Shown here one piece after another: positions 52,276 through 60,723 of a stretch of DNA of 64,000 bases. The position numbers and the translations under genes were made by a program. Origin of the DNA: Streptomyces sp. H39-S7 (GTDB taxonomy: Bacteria; Actinomycetota; Actinomycetes; Streptomycetales; Streptomycetaceae); contig NZ_JAPVLU010000003.1 in assembly GCF_027158205.1 (NCBI RefSeq), forward strand, positions 268,858 through 332,857, in the 5' to 3' direction. Position 1 is the stretch's first letter. Every line of letters starts with the position of its first letter. The notes under the pieces are model-generated. The model was given only the letters and a program-made list of their open reading frames with translations, ran no database searches and was not told the DNA's origin.

Positions 52276-53564
52276 CCGCCGAGCACGGCCCGGTCGGCCG
52301 CCGCGGTGCCGTGCGTCCAGCCCTCGTGGTCACGGCCCTTGAGCCGGTGGGAGGTCGTGGTGGGGAACATGCGGGTGGTGGTGTCGCGGACCGCGACGTC
52401 CCGCGCGGCGAGCGCGGGCAGCAGGCGCTCCGCCGGGAGGTCGGGGGCGTGGACGGCCTGCTCGGTGGCGTCCGCGAGGCGTTCGCGGATGCGGCCCGCG
52501 TAGGCGATGAGGAAGGACTGCCGGAAGTCCTTGGAGAGCGAACCGCCCTTCCGCGCCTTGCCGTTGCGGCCCTTCGCGGCGCCGCCCCCGGCCGCCGCCC
52601 GCGGGGTGCGCAGCATGGCGGCGTCCGCCTGGACGAGCAGCGAGGTGTAGAGCAGTTCGACGGCCTCCAGGTCGGGCTCGAAGCCGACGACCGTCGAGAA
52701 GCCGAAGTCGCCCGCCCACACCGCCTGGCAGCGGTTGGCGGCGGCCACGGCGTCGAGCAGCAGCGCCTTGGCGCCCTCGTAGGGCTGGTCGATGCCGATC
52801 CGGCAGGCGCCGGGGCAGCCTGCGCCGCCGGCGCCCGGTTCCGCGGCGATGAGCGCTTCGTCGATGCTGTGCCGGGCCATCAGCTGCTGGGCCTTCGAGC
52901 TGAGCGCCTCGGCCTCCTCGGGGAACTCGGTGGACTCGGCCTTGGCGAGCAGGGCGCGGATCCGGCCGAGCAGCGGGGCCGCGTGGCGGTCGGCGGCGGG
53001 ACCCGGCGCCGCGGCGGGCACCGTCACCGGGGTGATGCGGGGCAGCCGTCCGAGCAGGCGCAGGAGTTCGAGGACGGAGACGGCGGCGGAGAAACCGTCG
53101 AGCCGTTCGCGGCGGCCGTGGGCGGCGAGGAGGGTGCCGGTGCCGTCCCACGGGGCCGCCGCCCGCAGCTCCGCGAGCTGGGCGGCCCAGCGCGGGTCCT
53201 TCGTCGCGGCGTCCGCGGGGGCCGTGCGGGCCTCGGCGGTGATCAGGCCGGCGGCGAGGCGGGCGTGTCCGTCGGTGAGCCGGCGGCGCGCGATGCGCAC
53301 CACGTCGGCGGGTTGCCAGCCGCGCGTCCAGCAGGACCGGACGAGCCGGTCGGTGAGCGCGAGCAGCGCGCTGTTCGCGGCGTGCGCGGCATCCGGGCCG
53401 GCGCCGCCGGCGGCGGCCAGGGCCGAGGCGCTCAGGTCGACGGCGTCCTCGGCGTCGGCGTCCGCCGCGTTGAGCGCACCGAGGTACGCCCGCTCGATCA
53501 CGTCCTGCACGTCGTTCTCCGCCACGTCCGCCGCTTCGCCCTTCGACTCGCTCTGCCACCACAT
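52269..53564 (-). CDS. DUF2786 domain protein
   Basis: The 431-residue protein has a central DUF2786 helical motif (RIRALLAKAESTEFPEEAEA, then SKAQQLMARHSIDEALI), followed by a DUF7168-like C-terminal half. The N-terminal 190 residues are Ala-rich. No enzyme motif is seen; DUF2786 proteins are found in actinobacteria and phages without known function. The ATG at 53562-53564 (MWWQSESK) is chosen, though a later GTG (VAENDVQD) is possible. The 3' end runs into the tandem repeat array. Confidence 0.82.
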   Translation of the reverse strand: MWWQSESKGEAADVAENDVQDVIERAYLGALNAADADAEDAVDLSASALAAAGGAGPDAAHAANSALLALTDRLVRSCWTRGWQPADVVRIARRRLTDGHARLAAGLITAEARTAPADAATKDPRWAAQLAELRAAAPWDGTGTLLAAHGRRERLDGFSAAVSVLELLRLLGRLPRITPVTVPAAAPGPAADRHAAPLLGRIRALLAKAESTEFPEEAEALSSKAQQLMARHSIDEALIAAEPGAGGAGCPGACRIGIDQPYEGAKALLLDAVAAANRCQAVWAGDFGFSTVVGFEPDLEAVELLYTSLLVQADAAMLRTPRAAAGGGAAKGRNGKARKGGSLSKDFRQSFLIAYAGRIRERLADATEQAVHAPDLPAERLLPALAARDVAVRDTTTRMFPTTTSHRLKGRDHEGWTHGTAAADRAVLGGP

Positions 53565-53630
53565 CCGGGCGCTGACCGACGACCCGCACCCTGCTCCCCA
53601 CCCGGTCAATTCTGCGGGAGGGCCGCCGCG

Positions 53631-54602
53631 CTACTCGCCCTGGGCGGTCTCCACGCTCTCGTGGAGGTCGGTCGCGGCCTCCACGGCCGCCGCCGCGGAC
53701 AGCAGGAGGCAGCAGGCGAGGAGGGCGGCCACCAGGCGCGGCCCGCGGGCCCGCCGCGGTCCGGCCGGCGGTGCGGCGTGCAGGAGGGCCGCGACGCGGC
53801 GCCGCACGGGGCCGGCGGTGGCGCCGAGCGCGGCCCGGGGCCGGGCCCGCGGGCCGGTCGTCGCCGAGGCGCGGGCGGCGCGGCCCACCGCGCGCGCCGC
53901 GAGGCGGCGGTCGCCGACGGCGGACGCGGCGGACTCGTCGGCCCAGCGCTCCAGCGCGTACGACAGCGGCGCCCGCAGCCCGCGCAGCAGCGGATGGCAG
54001 GTGGCGGCGAGCGCGGCGACGACGAGGAAGCGGTGGTGGTGGCCGGCGAGATGGGCGCGCTCGTGGGCGAGCAGCGCCTCGCGCTCGCCGGGCCGCAGGG
54101 CCCGCAGCATGCCGGTGGTGACGACGATCCTGCCGGGCCGCCCCGGCAGGGCGTACGCGTCGGGCTCGCTGTCCCGCAGGACGGCGAGCTCGCCCGAGGG
54201 CGCGCAGCCGCCGGTGGCGGCGCGCGCACGGACCAGCTCGGCGCGGTAACGGCGGCCGGTGAGGGTCACCGCCGCCGCGCAGACGGCGAGCAGCAGCGCG
54301 GCGACGCAGGCGGCGGGGGCGGTCAGCTCCGCGCCGCCGAGGCCGGCGAAGCCGCCGAGACCGCCGGAGCCCGCGCGCAGCAGCGGCAGGGTGAGGTGGC
54401 CCAGGGCGGCGACCGGCGGCAGCAGCAGGGCGCCCTGGGCGGCCAGCAGGGCGAGGGCCAGGGTGCTGCTCGCGGCGAGGACGGCGGCGGTGCAGGCGAG
54501 CAGCCAGGCGGCGGCGCGCGGTGCGAGGGAGGCCGCGAGCCTGCGGGCGACGGGGACCGCGAGCAGCGGCATCAGCAGCGGTGGGAGCAGGTCCGGGTTC
54601 AC
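53631..54602 (-). CDS. M56 family (BlaR1/MecR1-like) membrane metallopeptidase
   Basis: The 323-residue protein has three or four membrane helices and the zinc motif HERAH in EALLAHERAHLAGHHH, followed by the ERWADESAA helix with the third ligand. It lacks the large penicillin-sensor domain of BlaR1, so the signal is different or comes through another protein. The GTG start overlaps the stop of the BlaI-type gene (GTGA, 54599-54602). It should cleave or inactivate that repressor on signal. Confidence 0.9.
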   Translation of the reverse strand: MNPDLLPPLLMPLLAVPVARRLAASLAPRAAAWLLACTAAVLAASSTLALALLAAQGALLLPPVAALGHLTLPLLRAGSGGLGGFAGLGGAELTAPAACVAALLLAVCAAAVTLTGRRYRAELVRARAATGGCAPSGELAVLRDSEPDAYALPGRPGRIVVTTGMLRALRPGEREALLAHERAHLAGHHHRFLVVAALAATCHPLLRGLRAPLSYALERWADESAASAVGDRRLAARAVGRAARASATTGPRARPRAALGATAGPVRRRVAALLHAAPPAGPRRARGPRLVAALLACCLLLSAAAAVEAATDLHESVETAQGE

Positions 54603-55039
54603 CGGGGGAGCCCCGGTCCGCTCTCCCCGCCCTGGGCCCGCGCACCCGGTTCCCCGCCGCTGTCGACGGCGGAGTCCGCGTCGTCCAGGAGGGCGCGCAG
54701 CAGCTGCTCGTCGTCGGTGCTCAACTGCGACACGAAGCGGGCCAGCACGGTCTCCCGGTCCTCCTCCTTGTCCAGCTCGGTGCGCATCCGGAGGGCGGCG
54801 AGGCCCGGGGAGTCCTGCGTCGGGGTGTAGGCGTAGCCGCGCCCCGACCTGGTCCTGGCGACGGCGCCCTTGTCGTGCAGCCGCGCCAGGATGGTGGTGA
54901 CCGTGGTGCGGGCGAGGGCGCTCCCCAGGCCGCGCTGGACGTCGGCGGGGGTGAGCGGTCCTTCGGCGGCCCACAGCGCCGCCAGGACGCTCGCCTCCAG
55001 TTCGCCCGGCGGGCGGCGCGCCGGATGTGTCTCTGGCAT
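54599..55039 (-). CDS. BlaI/MecI-family repressor
   Basis: The 146-residue winged-helix protein matches BlaI: ELEASVLAALWAAEGPLTPADVQRGL, the recognition helix ARTTVTTILARLHDKGAVART and the C-terminal dimer domain with LARFVSQLSTDDEQLLRALL. Two dyads with TACA/TGTA-type halves lie 24-59 bases upstream of its ATG (55037-55039), so it probably represses its own operon. No beta-lactamase or PBP gene is adjacent; the target may be the divergent DedA gene. Confidence 0.93.
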   Translation of the reverse strand: MPETHPARRPPGELEASVLAALWAAEGPLTPADVQRGLGSALARTTVTTILARLHDKGAVARTRSGRGYAYTPTQDSPGLAALRMRTELDKEEDRETVLARFVSQLSTDDEQLLRALLDDADSAVDSGGEPGARAQGGESGPGLPR

Positions 55040-55062
55040 GAACGCCCCTTCCACCTGATTCG

Positions 55063-55098
55063 TCTACAGTGCTGTAGACCGTCTACGCGACTGTAGTC
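55063..55098. promoter_or_regulatory. Two BlaI-type operator dyads
   Basis: Site 1 (55063-55078) is TCTACAG-TG-CTGTAGA with perfect seven-base arms. Site 2 (55081-55098) is an imperfect copy, GTCTACGCGACTGTAGTC. Both resemble the BlaI/MecI consensus built on CTACA and TGTAG, and they lie between the blaI-like gene and the divergent DedA gene. Confidence 0.75.
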
Positions 55099-55129
55099 GG
55101 CCGGGTGCGGCGCTGATCGCCCCCCGCAG

Positions 55130-55150
55130 CCCATTATGGGAGGGCCCTCC
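55130..55150. promoter_or_regulatory. Double palindrome before the second DedA gene
   Basis: CCCAT-T-ATGGG (55130-55140) overlaps GGAGGG-CCCTCC (55139-55150), immediately before the ATG at 55155, and includes its Shine-Dalgarno GGGAGG. Folding would mask the ribosome site. Confidence 0.4.
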
Positions 55151-55154
55151 GACA

Positions 55155-55895
55155 ATGCCCCTGCCCCTGGCCACGCCCCTGCCGGACGCTGTTCATCAGG
55201 CAGTACCGCTGGCGGTCAACCTCCTGGACGCCCACGACCTGCTGGCGACGTTCGGCGCGATCGGCATCGCCGTCGTGCTGTTCGCGGAGACCGGCCTGCT
55301 GATCGGCTTCTTCCTGCCCGGCGACTCACTGCTGTTCACCGCCGGCCTGCTCTGCGTCCCCGGCGCGTCGGACGTGGTGCATCTCTCGCTCTGGCAGGTC
55401 CTCCTCGCGGCGTCCGCCGGGGCACTGCTCGGTGCGCAGACCGGCTACTGGATCGGCAGGCGGGGCGGCCCGCCGCTGCTCGCCCGGATCCGCAATCCGC
55501 ACCTGCACGACGGCGTCGGCCGCGCCGCCGAGCTGCTGGAGCGGTACGGGCACGCCAAGGCCATCGTGCTCGCGCGCTTCGTCCCGGTGGTGCGGACCGT
55601 GCTCAACCCGATGGCCGGCGTGCTGAACGTGCCCGCGCGCACCTTCGCCGTCTGGCAGGTCATCGGCGGCCTCGTCTGGTCCGTCGGCCTCGTGCTCGGC
55701 GGCTACGCGCTCGGCTCCTCGGTCCCGCACGTGGACAAGTACCTGCTGCCGATGGTCGCGCTCATCGTCATCGTCTCGCTCACCCCGCTCGCCCTGGAGC
55801 TGTACCGCTCACGGGCCCGCGTCAAGGCGGCCGGCGCGGGAACCGACGCCGGTTCCCCGGCGGGTCCCGGCGCCGACGCGCCGGAGAGCCTGTGA
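55155..55895 (+). CDS. DedA-family membrane protein (second copy)
   Basis: The 246-residue protein has LFAETGLLIGFFLPGDSLLF, GAQTGYWIGRRGGPP and LARFVPVVRTVLNPMAGVLN, the same key motifs as the copy at 35950, so both should be active lipid-type transporters. Its tail is Pro/Gly/Ala-rich. It lies divergent from the BlaI-M56 pair and shares their regulatory region, which raises the possibility of induction by cell-wall stress. That is inference from position. Confidence 0.91.
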   Translation: MPLPLATPLPDAVHQAVPLAVNLLDAHDLLATFGAIGIAVVLFAETGLLIGFFLPGDSLLFTAGLLCVPGASDVVHLSLWQVLLAASAGALLGAQTGYWIGRRGGPPLLARIRNPHLHDGVGRAAELLERYGHAKAIVLARFVPVVRTVLNPMAGVLNVPARTFAVWQVIGGLVWSVGLVLGGYALGSSVPHVDKYLLPMVALIVIVSLTPLALELYRSRARVKAAGAGTDAGSPAGPGADAPESL

Positions 55896-55929
55896 ACTCC
55901 GGGATCGACCGACCGGACGGGTGCGCCGA

Positions 55930-56169
55930 CTACGAGGTGTGAGTCCGCGCCGCGGGTGCCGGGGCCGGCTCCGCGTCCGCGGAAGCGGCGGACGCGGTCA
56001 CGGTCCCGTCGGCGCCGTCGGCCTTCAGCGCACGCGCCTCCGACTTCAGAATGCGCAGCGACTTGCCCAGGCCGCGGGCGGCGTCGGGCAGCTTCTTGGA
56101 ACCGAACAGCATGATCAGAACCAGCGCCACCACGATCAGGTGCCACGGTTCCAGCCCGTTACGCAACAC
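55930..56169 (-). CDS. TatA-family twin-arginine translocase protein
   Basis: The 79-residue protein has a short periplasmic start, one membrane helix ([13 protein letters not shown]), the hinge glycine and an amphipathic helix [24 protein letters not shown], then an Ala/Pro-rich tail. That is the TatA layout. No tatB or tatC is near, and streptomycetes usually carry more than one tatA, so this is probably a secondary copy. It stands 34 bases after the convergent DedA gene. Confidence 0.9.
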   Translation of the reverse strand: MLRNGLEPWHLIVVALVLIMLFGSKKLPDAARGLGKSLRILKSEARALKADGADGTVTASAASADAEPAPAPAARTHTS

Positions 56170-56363
56170 GGGGATCCTCGCTTCGCTTGGAGCGGGCCCA
56201 GGGGTGCGCCTGGAGAGCCCGGAGGGATATGCGTCGACTGTCGCATTGTCACCCGGACGTACGTCCCATCAGCCCCTGAGCTCCCCAAACATCGGCAAAG
56301 GCTGTGCATGCCGCGGTCCCGGCCCGCAGCCCGGCCCTCGGCCCCCGCTCCCACTCCCGGCCC

Positions 56364-57716
56364 TCACCCCTGGCCCTGGTCCAGCTTCTTCCACTCGGGG
56401 CTGAGCGCCATGGCCCTGAGACGGGCGATGGTGAACACCGGCGCGGGCCGGGTGGCCGGCCGGTGGTAGCCGCTCGCGTTCAGCTCGGAGATGACGATCC
56501 GCCGGCCGTTGGGGCGCAGGATCTGGACGATCCACTGCACGGTCCCGGTACCGCCCTTCTCCGCCGACCCCTGGGAGACCTTCACGCGGGTGCCGTCGGC
56601 GAGCGTCTCGGCGCCCGAGAAGAACGTCAGGGTGTCGGGGCTCGTGGGCGACCAGTGCTCCACGTTCACCTCGATCAGCGACTGGCCGTGGCCGTCGTCC
56701 ACGGCCACCTGCGCGAAGTCCCCCGAGTCGTCCGCGTCGGCGCGGTGCATGCCGGCCGGGATCAGCCCTTTCAGAACGCCACTGATCGCAGGTCCCCGCA
56801 CGGTGGAACTCGCCTCGCCGGTGGCGGTGGGGGCGGTGGTGGCGGCCGGGGCGGTGGTGGTGCCGGGCAGCGGCTGGTCCGTCGGGGTACCGGCCGGGCC
56901 GAGGGCGTCGAAGACGGGCTTCCAGTGCTCCACGCTCACCAGCACGGTCAACTGCGCGGCGGTCAGCGGCGGGTCCGGGCGGGTGTCCGGTGCGCCCTTC
57001 TCCGCCGCCGAGTTCCACTCCAGCGCGTCGACGACATGGCCGTCCGGGGTGGTCAGGGTGGCCTGCCAGTTCTTGGTGCTCACCCGGTGGTCCGGGTACT
57101 CGTACCCCTTGACCAGGACGAGTACGGAGCCGTCGGCGAGCACGGAGCGGTCGCACGAGTCGTACTGCGCGTACACCCGGTCCGGGCAGCGGGTGCCGGG
57201 ATCCGTGCCCTTTCCGACAGGGGCGTGGTTCAGGCTGACACTGACCAGCCCCGGCCCGTGTCCGTCGTCGAAGACGACCTGCGCGTACGGGGCTCCGATC
57301 GGGTCGCCGGTCCCCTTCCCGCCGCTGCCGCGCCCCTGCTCACCGGTGGTCGTGCCGGGTGGCAGCGCCGACTTGAGCAGGGCGATCATGCGCTGCGCGG
57401 TGACCGGCTCACCCGACGCGAGAGCGACGGTCTTCGGTCCGCCCTTCCCGACGGGGCTCTCGTCGACGTGGTGCCCGACCGAGCCCGACAGCCCGCCCGC
57501 CATGAGCCCCCCGACGGCGACCAGCGTGAGCGTCGCGGCACCGCCCGCGACGGCGGCCCTGCGGCGCAGCCGCATGACCCGCCCACGCGCCGCACCACCG
57601 TCCACCAGCGCCCTGTTGTCGGTGGAGAAGGCGTCGGCCGCCCCGCGTATGGCGTGGCCGAGGTCGTCCTCGAAGGGGTCCGAGGGCGCGAAGGGGTCGA
57701 AGGGCACGGGGACCAC
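56364..57716 (-). CDS. Membrane protein with two homologous outer domains, beside a sigma factor
   Basis: The 450-residue protein has a short cytoplasmic part (1-52), one membrane helix (about 53-78) and two extracellular repeats of about 150 residues. Each repeat has the pattern of a small helix, AQVxxDDGHG, LADGxxVxV and a final short helix, linked by a Thr/Ala/Pro-rich stretch (about 280-300). It is downstream of the SigE-family sigma factor gene on the same strand with a gap of 110 bases, as anti-sigma or sensor proteins often are, but no zinc anti-sigma motif is present. Start: GTG at 57716. Function unknown. Confidence 0.78.
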   Translation of the reverse strand: MVPVPFDPFAPSDPFEDDLGHAIRGAADAFSTDNRALVDGGAARGRVMRLRRRAAVAGGAATLTLVAVGGLMAGGLSGSVGHHVDESPVGKGGPKTVALASGEPVTAQRMIALLKSALPPGTTTGEQGRGSGGKGTGDPIGAPYAQVVFDDGHGPGLVSVSLNHAPVGKGTDPGTRCPDRVYAQYDSCDRSVLADGSVLVLVKGYEYPDHRVSTKNWQATLTTPDGHVVDALEWNSAAEKGAPDTRPDPPLTAAQLTVLVSVEHWKPVFDALGPAGTPTDQPLPGTTTAPAATTAPTATGEASSTVRGPAISGVLKGLIPAGMHRADADDSGDFAQVAVDDGHGQSLIEVNVEHWSPTSPDTLTFFSGAETLADGTRVKVSQGSAEKGGTGTVQWIVQILRPNGRRIVISELNASGYHRPATRPAPVFTIARLRAMALSPEWKKLDQGQG

Positions 57717-57826
57717 CGTTTCGTATGGCGTATGGCTTGGGGGTGGGTGGCGAGGGGGCGTGGGGCGTTTGGTGCGGGGGGCGTCGGGGTGTTGTCGGTG
57801 ATGTTGCCTGTGGGGAGGACCAGGAA

Positions 57827-58336
57827 TCAGTTCGCGGCGAATTCGGCCAGCGTGCCACCGAGCAGTTCGCGCAGTTTCGCCAACGCCCGGACGGAGCGCG
57901 TCCGCACGGAGCTGGACGACGCCCGCATCGCGTCGGCGGTCTCCTCGATGCTGCGGTCCTCCCAGTACCGCAGCACCAGCACCGCGCGGTCCTTGGGTGC
58001 CAGCCGGCCGAGCGCGTCGAGGAGCGTCAGGCGCAGCGTCGTGTCGACGCCCGCTTCGCCCATCACGTCCGGCAGATCGGCGATGGGGCGTTCGCGGCTG
58101 CTGCGCCGTCGCTGGTGCGAGAGGAAGACCCGCACCAGGACGGTCTGCGCGTAGCCGGCCGGGTTGTCGATCTTGGAGGCCCGCCCCCAGACCACATACA
58201 TCCGGCCGAGGGTCTCCTGGACGAGATCCTCGGCGAGATGAGTGTCACCGCTGGTCAGCAGGCATGCCGAACGGAAGAGATGTCCGGCGCGGTTCGCGGC
58301 GAACTCCAGATAGCCGTCCTCGTGCGTCTGCCGCAT
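57827..58336 (-). CDS. SigE-family ECF RNA polymerase sigma factor
   Basis: The 169-residue protein has sigma region 2 (GHLFRSACLLTSGDTHLAEDLVQETLGRMYVVW) and region 4 (LDALGRLAPKDRAVLVLRYWEDRSIEETADAM, then SSSSVRTRSVRALAKLRELL), the two-domain layout of ECF factors. It belongs to the actinobacterial 'SigE family' group, not to the classic stress SigE. The partner is likely the following membrane protein with duplicated domains. Promoter targets cannot be read here. Confidence 0.92.
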   Translation of the reverse strand: MRQTHEDGYLEFAANRAGHLFRSACLLTSGDTHLAEDLVQETLGRMYVVWGRASKIDNPAGYAQTVLVRVFLSHQRRRSSRERPIADLPDVMGEAGVDTTLRLTLLDALGRLAPKDRAVLVLRYWEDRSIEETADAMRASSSSVRTRSVRALAKLRELLGGTLAEFAAN

Positions 58337-58426
58337 TCACCCCCCGATCGCCGTGTACACCTCATTGACGCGCCAGAGGTGCCTGAATGTTTCACGGCCC
58401 GGAAGGATTTCCGCAAGCTTCCGACG

Positions 58427-58954
58427 TCAGGCGGCGACGGTGACCGACCCCTGACCGAGAGCGGAGACGACGGCCGGCCCCGTGACGGGAACGGGGGACG
58501 CGTCGACCGGCTTGCCGCCGCCCTTGGCGAAGACGATGACCCGCAGGACGATGAAGCGGCCGACACCGGCGAGCCCGGAGGCCGACAGGTACACGCCCTG
58601 CTCCAGGAGCGCACCCGGGTTCGGGTGCACCGCGTGCAGCCCGAGCAGCGCGGCGGTGGTGAACAGGTAGCAGATCGCTGCCGTCAGACCGGACTTGACG
58701 TGGTCGCTCAGCCGGGCCCGCCCGGCCTGGAAGGTGAAGCGGCCGTGGAGCTCGGTGGCGAGCAGGGTGGAGGCGACGGTCACCAGGGCGTTGGCGAGTG
58801 CCAGGGGCAGCCGGTCCGTCAGGAGCAGCAGGACGGCGCTGGACAGCAGCCCCACGCCCCCGCCGCACACGACGAACCGCACGAAGGCCGCTATCGGCCC
58901 GGTCCCGCCTCGTGGGTGGTCGGTGCTCCGCTCGATGCTCCCCGTGGTCTCCAT
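58427..58954 (-). CDS. GtrA-family membrane protein
   Basis: The 175-residue protein has four membrane helices and the GtrA pattern (AFVRFVVCGGGVGLLSSAVLLL, then ATELHGRFTFQAG and GVGRFIVLRVIVF). GtrA proteins are thought to flip glycosyl-polyprenyl phosphates in cell-surface polysaccharide synthesis. The ATG at 58952-58954 gives METTGSIER. No glycosyltransferase is adjacent. Confidence 0.87.
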   Translation of the reverse strand: METTGSIERSTDHPRGGTGPIAAFVRFVVCGGGVGLLSSAVLLLLTDRLPLALANALVTVASTLLATELHGRFTFQAGRARLSDHVKSGLTAAICYLFTTAALLGLHAVHPNPGALLEQGVYLSASGLAGVGRFIVLRVIVFAKGGGKPVDASPVPVTGPAVVSALGQGSVTVAA

Positions 58955-59073
58955 GTCCCCTAGGATCCCGTAACCCACTGACAGCGCGCTGACTTTAACT
59001 GTCCGGTCGCTGACCGCCCGCTGACACGGGGCCCGCCGAGCTGTCACGATGGGTGAGATCGCAGGAGGAATGC

Positions 59074-59622
59074 ATGACAGAGGTGTTTCTACGGCGTCTG
59101 AGCCGCTGGCAGGCCGAGGCGCAAAGAGAGGCCTTCGCAGACCTCTACGTCGAGGCCTACCGTGGCGCCCAGGGCGAGGAGTTCCACAGCCGGCAGAGTT
59201 TTCTGGAGCGCTTCGAGGACCATGTCCAGCACCCCGGATTCGATATGACGATCGCAGGCGACCCGGCGCTCGTGGGCTTCGCATACGGCTTTCCTCCCGA
59301 TCGCGGAGGCGAGTGGTGGCAGGGGTTCGTCGGCGGGGTCCCGCAGGATCTCGAGGAGCACACCGCCTCCGGTCAGGTCTTCGCCGTCGTCGAACTGCTC
59401 GTCCTCCCCTCCCACCGCCGCCTCGGGGTCGCGGGCCGGCTGCAGGACATGCTGCTGTCGCGCAGCGACGCGGCCGTCGCGTCCGTGCTGGTCGAGACGC
59501 CGAACGCGCCGGCGCTGGCCGCGTACCGGGAGTGGGGCTGGTCGAAGAACGGCGAGGTCCGGCGCCGGCAGGACCACATGTTGTCGGTGCTGGAATCGTG
59601 GGGCCGCAGCCTCGCGGATTGA
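59074..59622 (+). CDS. GNAT-family N-acetyltransferase
   Basis: The 182-residue protein has the GNAT acetyl-CoA site VVELLVLPSHRRLGVAGRLQDMLL (R/Q-x-x-G-x-G/A variant) and C-terminal strands VETPNAPALAAYREWGWSKNGE. The ATG at 59074 follows AGGAGG (59063-59068) at a perfect distance. Substrate unknown. It is convergent with the quinone oxidoreductase gene. Confidence 0.88.
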   Translation: MTEVFLRRLSRWQAEAQREAFADLYVEAYRGAQGEEFHSRQSFLERFEDHVQHPGFDMTIAGDPALVGFAYGFPPDRGGEWWQGFVGGVPQDLEEHTASGQVFAVVELLVLPSHRRLGVAGRLQDMLLSRSDAAVASVLVETPNAPALAAYREWGWSKNGEVRRRQDHMLSVLESWGRSLAD

Positions 59623-59683
59623 CGGAGCCGCGGGCGGTGGGAAGGGCCTGGGCGGCGTGGGAGGGGTTCCCGCGCCGCGGCCC

Positions 59684-59710
59684 GTCCTCACGGTCCTCAC
59701 GGTCCTCACG
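59684..59710. repeat. Three tandem 9-bp repeats at the oxidoreductase stop
   Basis: GTCCTCACG occurs three times in a row. On the minus strand it reads CCGTGAGGA in frame, so the stop codon of the oxidoreductase gene (59706-59708) is followed by two more in-frame TGA codons. Confidence 0.85.
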
Positions 59711-60677
59711 GCAGCAGCAGGGTCTTCCCGACGACGTCGCGGCCCTCCATCGCCCGGTGCGCGTCGGCGGCGCGTTCCAGCGGGAACGTCTGCCCGATGA
59801 CGGGCCTGATCCGTCCCGCCGCGGCCTCCGCCAGCACGCGCCGCAGCAGCCGGTGGGCGGTGTCGGGCGTGAACTGCGCCTGCTCGATGCCGCGTACGGC
59901 CACCTCGCGCCGGCGCGCCTCCTCGGGGTCGATGGACGCGAAGCCACCCGCGGCCGCGCCGTGCGCGGAGAACTGCCCGCCCCGGGCCGTCAGTTCGAAC
60001 GCGGACCGCCCGATCTCCCCGCCGACGCCGTCGTAGACCATGTCCGGCCCGGCGCCGCCGGTCGCCTCGCGCACCCGCTCCTCCCAGCCCGGCAGCGAGT
60101 AGTCGACGACGGCGTGGGCGCCCAGCTCCGCCAGCAGGTCCAGCTTCCGCTTGCCCCGGGCAGCGGCGACGACGCGTTCCCCGGCCGCCAGCGCCAACTG
60201 CACCATGAGGATGCCCAGCCCGCCGCCGGCCCCCGTGACCAGCACCCACTCCCCCGGCTTCGTCCGGGCGGCGTCGGCCAGGCCCAGGGCGGTGGTGCCG
60301 TCGTGCAGCAGGGCGGCGGCCTCGCGCGGGCCGAGCCCGTCGGGTACGGCCACCAACGCTTCGACGGGCGCCAGAGCGAGCTCGGCGTACCCACCGCGGT
60401 CACCCAGGCGGGCGGCGACGGCTCGGCCGACCCAGTCGGACCCGACGCCCTCGCCCACGGAGAGCACCCGCCCGGCGACCGCGCCGCCCGGCACGTACGG
60501 CGGCCGCACCGGCATGAAGTCCTGGGCCAGGCCCGCCCGGATCCGCGCCTCGAAGAGGATCACGTCGGCGGCCTCGACCCGCACGACCACCTGACCGGGT
60601 CCGGCCACCGGATCCGGCAGTCGCGTCGCCACCAGAACCTCGGGTCCCCCGAACCGCGTCACCTGAATCGCCCGCAT
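59706..60677 (-). CDS. Quinone-oxidoreductase-like medium-chain dehydrogenase
   Basis: The 323-residue zinc-free MDR protein has a GroES-like N-terminal half and the NADPH site VLVTGAGGGLGILMVQLALAAG (about 138-159), then GKTLLLP at the end. It reduces quinones or enones with NADPH. The ATG at 60675-60677 gives the family start MRAIQVTRFGGPEV. A MerR-type promoter is placed directly upstream, which suggests induction by an electrophile or redox signal. Confidence 0.92.
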   Translation of the reverse strand: MRAIQVTRFGGPEVLVATRLPDPVAGPGQVVVRVEAADVILFEARIRAGLAQDFMPVRPPYVPGGAVAGRVLSVGEGVGSDWVGRAVAARLGDRGGYAELALAPVEALVAVPDGLGPREAAALLHDGTTALGLADAARTKPGEWVLVTGAGGGLGILMVQLALAAGERVVAAARGKRKLDLLAELGAHAVVDYSLPGWEERVREATGGAGPDMVYDGVGGEIGRSAFELTARGGQFSAHGAAAGGFASIDPEEARRREVAVRGIEQAQFTPDTAHRLLRRVLAEAAAGRIRPVIGQTFPLERAADAHRAMEGRDVVGKTLLLP

Positions 60678-60723
60678 GTCCCACACTCCTCGTGGTCGCC
60701 ACCTGCTGCTTCTTCCACGAGGA

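Noticed and set aside
52230..54830. An 866-codon open frame opposite the DUF2786 and M56 genes
   Set aside because: Composition is Gly/Arg/Ala-rich without motifs; the minus-strand genes are well supported.
53631..55039. Beta-lactam resistance locus
   Set aside because: No beta-lactamase or penicillin-binding protein adjoins, and the M56 protein lacks the sensor domain.
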